64,000 nt of DNA. Origin: Brachionus rotundiformis. Its lineage: Eukaryota; Rotifera; Eurotatoria; Ploima; Brachionidae. A model generated the notes under the pieces. It saw only the letters and a list, made by a program, of their open reading frames with translations. It did no database searches and had not been told where the DNA came from. The stretch lies in the NCBI GenBank assembly GCA_016802295.1, contig JAESIW010000137.1:2496111-2560110 (forward strand). Reading direction: 5' to 3'. Positions 56,972 to 64,000 of this stretch are shown here, piece by piece. Positions within the stretch are counted from its first letter, which is position 1. Each line of letters begins with the position of its first letter. Made by a program: the position numbers and the translations under genes.

Positions 56972-57711
56972 ATGTCTACAATTGAATCAAAGATTAATGA
57001 GCTAAATGCAGATATCCAAGAGTTTAAAACTCTTTCTGGTCAAGCCACAAGGCCCAATGTAAAGCAATTTATAGATTCTCAAGTGCAAAAAATGGAACAA
57101 GAATTGGTTAGATTGGAGAAGAGCGAGAGAGAGCGTAAATCTAGACTCGCTGCCAGTGCCAATCAAACATCTGGGATGTACACCAAAAAAATGTAAAAGG
57201 AGATAAATTAAAATAATTAAATTAATTAATTGTATTTCTTAGTGACACTTATGGTTGGGATCAGTCGGATAAGTTTATCAAAATCTACATCACAAGTCTC
57301 AAAGACTTGAATACCATAAGCGATGGTGATTTGGCAACTCAGTTTGATGACCGCTCTTTTGATTTAACAATTAAAAATTTAAAAAATTTTAATTACAATT
57401 TAAAAATCGGAAATTTATTGAATCCGATTGATCCGGCAAGTTCGTATGCTAAACTAAAATCGGATATGATCACAGTCTTTTTGAAAAAGAAAAAAACTGG
57501 AGAGAATTGGGGTTATTTGACTGAAAAAGAAATGAAGTCAAAAGAAAAAGCGGCACCTAAACTTGACGAAAACGCTGACCCGCAAGAAGGTCTAATGAGC
57601 TTGATGAAAAAAATGTATGAGGAAGGTGATGATGAAATGAAAAGAACTATATCTAAGGCTTTTACTGAGAGCAGGGAGAAACAAATTAAAGGCACGGATA
57701 TGGATTTATAA
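56972..57711 (+). CDS. CACYBP: Calcyclin-binding protein (CACYBP/SIP)
   Basis: Adaptor of Siah-type ubiquitin ligase complexes and S100 partner. Two exons, 56972-57192 and 57243-57711, 229 residues (human 228). Helical N-terminal Siah-interacting domain (SKINELNADIQEFKTLSGQA), then the CS (p23-like) fold starting TYGWDQSDKFIKIYI and FDDRSFDLTIKNL. The C-terminal SGS domain reads WGYLTEKEMKSKEK, DPQEGLMSLMKKMYEEGDDE and RTISKAFTESREK. ATG 56972 was chosen; the preceding in-frame GTG is not a start. It is tail-to-tail with the thioesterase gene, 81 bases apart. Confidence 0.95.
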
Positions 57712-57792
57712 AAAAAAAAACTATTAAAATTAATTAAATAATTTATTCAGACCAAAAAATAAAAATTTTTAGCTCCTTAAAATTTTTTATTC

Positions 57793-58386
57793 CTAATTGA
57801 TAAATTTGGTGTGTGATCCTTTTGCTATAAGCATTTCTTTTTTAAATTCAGATGAATTTTCATCTTTCAGGTAAAACTTTGCTTCGAGAAAGGCCATTTT
57901 TGAGCCAAATTTAATCACCTGGGCATCAATTAGCATCACTTGATTTAACTTGGCAGGCTTTAAATAGCTAAAATTAGAGATAAATAAATAAAGAATTTTA
58001 TCAATCATTTTAAATAAAAAAAAACTTACGATATATTCATGTCAACAGTTACACCTGGTTTCCGCAATGTGGTATTGTACAGAGCAGCTGTGGTGGTCAT
58101 ATCTAACAGACTGGCAATAGCTCCACCATGTATGGTCTTGTTAATGTTTACCAATGATTCATCCACTTTTATTTCAAATAAGCATGATCCTTGATTCTGA
58201 GGTGCTTCTACAACTTTCCACTGTAAAACATATTTATAAATAATTGAAAATATTTTTTTTAAAGTAAACTTTTAGATTAAAAATTTGATCAAAGCATTTT
58301 GTTTTTGATCTAGTATCGAAAAATTCCTTCATATGGTTGGGCAGACCATTGCTTGAAAAATTTCTCCTAAATACTTTCATAATCAT
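57793..58386 (-). CDS. ACOT13: Hotdog-fold acyl-CoA thioesterase (ACOT13/THEM2-like)
   Basis: Hydrolyses fatty acyl-CoA to free acid and CoA, usually mitochondria-associated. Minus-strand exons 58386-58270, 58220-58030 and 57967-57793 give 160 residues (vertebrate about 140). The hotdog PaaI-type signature is IHGGAIASLLDMTTTAAL (H-G-G loop plus the helix with catalytic Asp), preceded by CLFEIKVDESLVN and followed by GVTVDMNISYLKPAKLNQ. The short basic N-terminus (MIMKVFRRNFSSNG) could act as a mitochondrial signal. Confidence 0.88.
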
Positions 58387-58578
58387 CTGATTGATTTTTA
58401 CAAGATTTTATTCTTTCCAAGCTTATGGTACGACAATTATTTCGTAATTTTTTTAAAGATAATTTAAAAAATTAGTTATTCAAATTTTTTATTTAGAGAA
58501 ATATTCTACTAAAATGAGATACGAAAACTGGAAAGTAATTTTTTGAATAGATTGGAATCGATTAAATCTTGGATTTCG

Positions 58579-59045
58579 TCAGTTTTTGTTATATGCACGG
58601 TAGAAAAAGACTTAAATATAAATATCATTAAAAACAACAAAAAATTTTTAATTTTTTCTTACAGATAATGAGAATTAAAATTGAACCTAGAGTAACTCCC
58701 AGGTACATTCTGGCCCTGCATGTCCTCATCCACATATTTTTGCGTAAATTTCTTGCCCTCTTACTAAACAAATCACCACTTAAACTCAAACCCTCACTTC
58801 GCTCATTTAATGCGTCCAAATTTTGACCACGTTCAACAACTTTTTCAATATTCACTTTCATTCCATCAATTACATCATTTACCTGATTCTGAAGATTGTT
58901 TAATTTTGTATCTGGTCTTTTTTTGTTCAAGTCCAGTATCTTGTCATCATCCTCGTCACTGCATAAAAGTGCTGTCTTGAAAAAGTTATAACAGTTTATG
59001 GAATATATTTTTAGATGCTAATGTTACTTTTTCTATATCAGACAT
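58579..59045 (-). CDS. VAMP4: VAMP4-like R-SNARE
   Basis: Vesicle SNARE for trans-Golgi/endosome fusion. Exon 1 (about 59045-59028) encodes MSDIEK. Exon 2 is 58975-58663 and exon 3 is 58610-58579. The 120-odd residue protein has an acidic N-terminal part (CSDEDDDKILDL). The SNARE helix follows (LNNLQNQVNDVIDGMKVNIE then KVVERGQNLDALNERSEGLS) with the zero-layer arginine in VERGQ. Next are FSKRARNLRKNMWMRTCRAR before a single transmembrane helix (YLGVTLGSILILII) and a short tail ending RAYNKN. The acidic leader and the ARNLRKNMW run fit VAMP4 better than VAMP1/2/3. The position of exon 1 is accurate to a base or two. Confidence 0.85.
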
Positions 59046-59273
59046 TCTGGATTCTAGATTTATTTTAAAATTTTATAACATATTTCTATATACTTATGAA
59101 TAATAACCATGTTACTGATTATTCAAATATAAAATTAATTTTTTTCTCAACTTTTTTATTTATAATCAATTTGTACTTATTTAAAAAAATTAATCAAATA
59201 AATTAAATTTGATTAAAAAAAAGACTTGAAAAAAATTATCTTTTTATAACATTTGTACACTTTCTTACAGTAA

Positions 59274-60654
59274 TTAAAATTCGGACCCCAAGCATAAATC
59301 TAAAAAGTTTTCATAAGAATCGCGGTTACAAGTTTTACCATCATTAGTAAATATGTATTTGTAATAGGATCCATTAACGCATATACATATCACTGAGTTA
59401 CAATTTTCACCAAAGGCGCAGACACAGGGAAGCTCACATGGTATTTGAAATGTGCACATTGAATATCTTGCATCGAATAAATTGCTCGAGTTGAGACCTA
59501 AATTGGCCAATTTCAGTTGTCGATTGAACTGCGGGTCTTGGAGATTATAAATGTGAATGGTGCCCCTATTGCTGCTGGCACATAAATAACCACCATCTTT
59601 ACTAAAGTTTATTCTAAAAGTTATTAAAAAATAATCTAGATTTGTTGTTGAAGTCATTTTATTATTCTTACGAATAAAGTAGAGCTGGATCAATTCCACG
59701 GCGCAGTTCAATCAGCTGTTTGATTTCATTTTTAGGGTTTATTTCAAAAATTCTTATCAATGTTCCCTAAAGATTTTATTTTTAATAAGTAATCTATTTT
59801 TATTTTTTGGTTCAATTACTTCTACTGAAGCAGTGGCCAAGCGATGCGACGAATGGTCTAAGGCGATGCAACCAATTTCATGCTTGTGAGCTTGAAAAAT
59901 TTTGGGGCATTTTGAAGCACTTTCTTCAGCGGTGCAAATGTCAGCTACTTGGATAAAACCTGGCTTCACAGCTGGGAAACAAAGCAATTGACAATCTTCA
60001 TCTAAAGTAGACAGCTCGCATAAACCCTTCGGGTTGTCGCTTGTGTTAAAAGTAAACAACTTTTGACAATTGTTAGGAAAAGAGAATACGTGAATTTTGT
60101 TATGTAAAATAACTATCAATCTTTAAGATAAAAATTAATTCTTAAAAATAAAAATTATGAATATTTTTTTACTTTTTAGATGACATTTTTACCGCAAAAA
60201 CTTTGGATTTAAAAGTGAACTCAAGAATGAATTCTTTCAAATGATCATCCCAAATTAGGACTATATGAATTTATCTTAATGAGCTTAGATTGGAAATTTT
60301 TTTAAGCTTACCACTATTTGGTGCTATAATGGGATAATTTCCTCCAGAAACCACCGCTATTAAGTTTGTTCTGTCCAACATTTCAGCAATGGCTACACTT
60401 CCCACTTTATCAGTATCTTTATCTTATAAGATAAAAATAAGATCGAAAAAAAAACTATCAAGAACTAAATGTACTCAAGTAGAGTTTTTCGACTAATGGT
60501 TCTGTGTTGAAAATTCTAATTCCGTCATTCATGCCGCATATAAAGCACCCTTTGGTAAAAAAACACTTAAGTTTATTTTTTTAAGATCCAAAATAGATCA
60601 ATTACCAAAATTTTGGTTAAATTTTAAGCTGAGAACTTCGTTTGAGGTAGACAT
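59274..60654 (-). CDS. WDR45: WDR45/WIPI4, PROPPIN family autophagy protein
   Basis: Seven-bladed beta-propeller that binds PI3P and, with ATG2, acts in autophagosome formation. Minus-strand exons 60654-60606, 60549-60475, 60422-60312, 60260-60173, 60120-59820, 59766-59672 and 59613-59274 sum to 352 residues (human WDR45 360). Blocks: LSLKFNQNFG-CFICGMNDGI, RIFNTEPLVEKL, LIAVV-SGG, VLIWDDHLKEFILEFTF, the NPKGLCELS run, GTLIRIFEI with the PI3P-binding ELRRGIDPALLYSINFS, and the C-terminal VNGSYYKYIFTNDGKTC. GIDPALLYSINF and ILEFTF separate it from WDR45B/WIPI3. Confidence 0.94.
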
Positions 60655-62646
60655 TTTAATCGAATGGTAAAATTTTTGTTACTTTTTTCATAAATTTCGG
60701 AACAAAAATGAATAAAACTAAAATAAAATATAAAAAAAAACAATTATGATATATTCATGATCTGAATATAAATTTGATTTTGTGATAGCTAAAAATTATA
60801 CGTAATTTATGTTAATTTTAAAAGTCTAAATTTTCTTATTTTTAAACTTGATCGCAATCAATTTCGTATGCTTTTTCATCAAAAAAAAATTAAAAGATAG
60901 TTTTTGAAGAACGAAATTGTTTTCATGTTATGTTATTGTCAATAATTATTTTAATTTATGCACTTTTTCTATTTTAATATTTGAAAATATTCTCCTAAAA
61001 ATTTTGAATTTTTGCACAAATGCACATTTCTTGATTTATTTTTAAGTTTTGAATACAAGTTCTGAAATAAATAGTTTTAATTGTAAAAAGATTTAAGTGT
61101 ATAATTTTTCTAATAGAATAATTATTCAAAAATTAGCTAACTCCAAAGGTTTAAGAGTCTCTGTTCATAAATTAAAATAAATTTTGGGTTCAGACTATGA
61201 TTATTCAGACTATAAAGAGAAAATTTGAATATTTAGGAAACAATCTATCAGTTTATATTTAAAAAATAAATTAGACAATATTCATATCTCAGAAGGAAGT
61301 AAATTCTCTTATTTAGTTATGACTAATTAAATATGAATAAAATTTCAATTATTTGATCAAAAGCTTAACGATTCATTTTTTTATTAATAATTTTTATTCC
61401 AAGTAAAAAGTATTAGTTTAAACACCTAAAGATGTGCGTCAATTGAGAATATTTTATATTGTATAGACTTAAGAATTATTCAAAAAAAAAACCAAATATT
61501 ATAATTGTTTTATTTACTGAAATAAATGATTTAAATTATCAAATTATCAAGCAAAATTTTGAATAGCTCAAACTAATCCTTTTAATTTGAGATCGAATTT
61601 CTTTTAATTTAAAAAAAAAGTGTATTCAAATTTTAATCTAATGGGACAGACATTTCAATTTTCAAACAAATTTTTTTGAATAAAATAAGCATTTTAAACA
61701 TTAATAATTGATAAAGTATCCCGACCTATTGAAAAAAATAACATTAAATGAAAAAAAAGCAAAAGCTTTTCCTACACTTACGAATTCAAAAATTTAATTT
61801 AAATTTTAAATCTTAAATTAATTAGGCCTGACAAATTAAATTTGTATAAGGTTTTCTTGATATTTATCTCAAGTAAATATTTATCAATTTCATAAACTTT
61901 TCTAAATTTATTTTTAAAATTTGATGCAGGTCTCTACAATCAAAATTTAGTCTAATTTTAACAATTAAAAAGAATAGTCTTATTTTAAATTAGATTTTGC
62001 TTAATCTCTTAATTTTTTGGCCCAGAGATAAAATGTTCTTTTATTTCAAAACTAGTTCGTTCGAAGGTGCTCGTTCATATCGCTTTCAATGAAATAAATA
62101 CTTTTTAGTGTCATTAATATTTTTTGAAATTTAATAATTAAATCGTGTTAAAAGCCAAACAATATTATTAGACGGCCATAATGTCACGTTCAATCGAAAA
62201 TTTTACATTTATATTCTTAAAGTGACTAAATTTTAAAACCAAAAGTATTTTTCTAATTTTGTCCACTTTAATAACTTAATTTTAATAGATTTTGTTATTA
62301 TGAAACTAACTATTTTAGAATTAAGTTGCTTTCTATCTAAATATTTAATAAATAATATTTTTTGAATTAAAAATTTGAATTTTTATAAGAGTATTAAAAC
62401 ATCTTACTAAGATTTAGCTAATTAGACAATGTTTGAATAAACTTTCGTAATAAAAAAATAATTCTCCAAAACTCTAACCAGATTTATTTAATTTAAAATT
62501 TTAATTTGATTGCATAATTATTTTTGGTAAATAAATTTAGTTTACCTTGGACCAACTAAGTTTTTTGGTATTTGCTGTAAAGCAGAACTATTTTACTTAT
62601 AAGCTAAAATTTTTCATTTTTTTAGTTAATAGATTGAAATTGTAGG
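60655..62646. other. Intergenic AT-rich region
   Basis: Two kb with no supported gene on either strand. Only A/T tracts and scattered short open stretches. The right end should carry the ABCG promoter. Confidence 0.6.
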
Positions 62647-64000
62647 ATGTCGTTCAAGAACTCTAATGGTGATCGATTCATTTACCAACTTTCTAACAAT
62701 TACTTGATTAATGAAAGCGAACTCAATTTAAGTGTGGACAATTTAAAAACAGACTTACAAAATGAACAAAATATAACTGTTTTAAATATAAAGATGGAAG
62801 AGTCTAGCCATGAATTTGACCATTCAAAAGAGAATGATAAAGCTAAAAATGCGCCGCTGCTCAACTACCAAAAAATGAAGGAGGAAAAAAAACGATTTCA
62901 TAAAAATAAGACTTTAATTTTAACTTGGCAAAATGTAACTGTGTGTCCGCGAAAAAAAAAGTCCATTTTAAAATTTTTTGATTCTCAAGATGACGAAAGT
63001 TATTCTGTTATAGAAAAGATAAATATTTTCAAAAAAAAAAATGTTGAAAAGCCCATTATTTCCTCAAGTTATAATTCAGTGCTGAAACTGGAAAATCAGT
63101 CTATTGAGTCCGTGTCATCTATATCAACATCAAGTACACATAAACGAAAAAATGGAAAAATTTTGGACAATGGTAATATTCTAAAATTATTGGCCACTAG
63201 ATTTTATATAAAATTATTTAGTAAGTGGTCTAGCGAAATCTGGAGAATGCATTGCCATAATGGGTGCCAGGTATGATTTTTTTAAAAATTTTTTTAAAAG
63301 AAATAAATTATTGATTATTTAGTGGAGCTGGCAAAACCACTCTTTTAAACGCGTTAAATTTTCGCAATTCAACACGTTACATAATAAGTGGAAAGATCAA
63401 ATTAAATGGAAAACTGATAAATGGCGATGAATTGTCAAATCGCTGTGCATATATTCAGCAAGATGATCTCTTTATTACAACCCTCACTGTCAAAGAACAT
63501 CTCACATTTATGGTTTATTAAATTAATATCTTTTTTAAATTTAAATTTTTTTTCTAAAATTAAAGGCTATGCTAAAAATGGGCTCAAACTTTTCCAAAGA
63601 GCAAAAGATTGAACGAGTTCATGAAATAATTAGAGAAGTTGGATTCATTTTTATATTTTAGACTATTTTCATTTGTTTCTAAATTAAAAATTAGTTTAAT
63701 TTAGAAAAATGTAAAGATACCAAGATCGGGGGGATTAATAACAAGAAGGGAATATCTGGTGGAGAAAAGAGGCGTCTTTCTTTTGCATCTGAGGTAAACT
63801 TTTATTCAGAATTGGCAAATTTTCTATTTTGTTCGATCTAGATTTTAACTGATCCTCAAATTTTGTTCTGTGATGAACCGACCTCTGGTTTAGGTACATC
63901 TTTTTTGTTACTTAAAAATTGTACATTTTTATTCCAATAGATTCTAATATGGCTTTAATGACTGTTCAAACTTTGTCCAACATGGCAAAAAAAGGAAAAA
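62647..64000 (+). CDS. ABCG-family half transporter, 5' part
   Basis: ATP-driven exporter of the White/ABCG2 class, cut by the window end. Exons 62647-63172, 63222-63270, 63323-63512, 63566-63637, 63695-63793, 63842-63893 and 63941 onward join in phase. A long charged N-terminal extension (about 170 residues) precedes the nucleotide-binding domain: TLILTWQNVTV, ILDNVSGLAKSGECIAIM, Walker A GASGAGKTTLLNAL, Q-loop CAYIQQDDLF, the ABC signature GISGGEKRRLSFASE, and Walker B ILFCDEPTSGLDS. NBD before any membrane segment is the reverse order typical of ABCG. The transmembrane half lies beyond the window. Substrate unknown. Confidence 0.9.

Noticed and set aside
62041..62100. GC-richer words such as GTTCGTTCGAAGGTGC considered as a tRNA T-arm
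   Set aside because: No acceptor stem, D-arm or anticodon arm could be folded around it; no tRNA found in the window.
1..64000. CRISPR arrays, prokaryotic operons, ribosome-binding sites and rRNA genes
   Set aside because: The DNA is eukaryotic with spliceosomal introns; no regularly spaced repeat-spacer array or rRNA segment was seen. The closest tandem arrays are the coding LEA repeats.
1..64000. Rotifer-type spliced-leader RNA gene
   Set aside because: I looked by eye for the GGCTTATTACAACTTACC-type leader reported from bdelloids and did not find it; a computed search would be needed to exclude variants.

Overview
The window is eukaryotic and looks like an invertebrate animal, most likely a monogonont rotifer of the Brachionus type. 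The base composition is very AT-rich. Most introns are tiny (about 45-110 bases, GT...AG, T-rich). The gene set is animal: DEPDC5, WDR45, SCFD2, MNAT1, TBC1D25, LRRIQ3, ENO4, ERI1, CACYBP, VAMP4, a tyrosylprotein-sulfotransferase-like gene, a DEG/ENaC channel and a NOX2-type oxidase. Three group-3 LEA-like genes fit a rotifer or another desiccation/dormancy-adapted invertebrate. The taxon is inferred, not proven. Exon models were built by hand from splice motifs and reading phase; where lengths are quoted the exons add up to a whole number of codons.

Layout. 1-2050: gene-poor, with a piggyBac-type MITE. 2051-11178 (+): mitochondrial-type alanine aminotransferase, an unrecognised lysine/serine-rich protein with a GC-AG intron, a GIGYF-like exon fragment, and a two-domain cyclic-nucleotide-binding protein. 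12671-17943: a DEG/ENaC channel whose 3' end runs into a 3.8-kb hAT transposon that still carries an apparently intact transposase and a second ORF. 20391-29821 (+): NOX2-like oxidase, mitochondrial 2-Cys peroxiredoxin, large LEA protein, enolase-4, cytosolic 2-Cys peroxiredoxin. 30016-38320: SCFD2 (-, broken by an assembly gap with duplicated flanks), LEA 2 (+), MNAT1 (-), TBC1D25-like RabGAP (+), LEA 3 (-). 38722-45486 (-): DEPDC5. 46722-51766: TPST-like, an unrecognised gene, an MGT/UGT-type glycosyltransferase, and a small gene made of phase-1 exons. 51879-60654: dense block of LRRIQ3 (-), ERI1 (-), CACYBP (+), ACOT13/THEM2-like (-), VAMP4-like (-), WDR45/WIPI4 (-). 62647-64000 (+): 5' part of an ABCG transporter, cut by the window end.

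The most coherent theme is stress protection. A superoxide-producing NOX, two typical 2-Cys peroxiredoxins and three LEA-like proteins lie within 18 kb. The LEA genes have TATAAATAG-type boxes upstream, two of the three encode a 29-residue repeat, and the DNA between these genes shows local duplication (a NOX fragment flanked by a copied LEA 3' region, and near-identical peroxiredoxin exons). This is a neighbourhood pattern, not a demonstrated operon or system. The other notable locus is the hAT element: long nested terminal inverted repeats, an extra acidic ORF, and a host channel gene that now ends inside the transposon.
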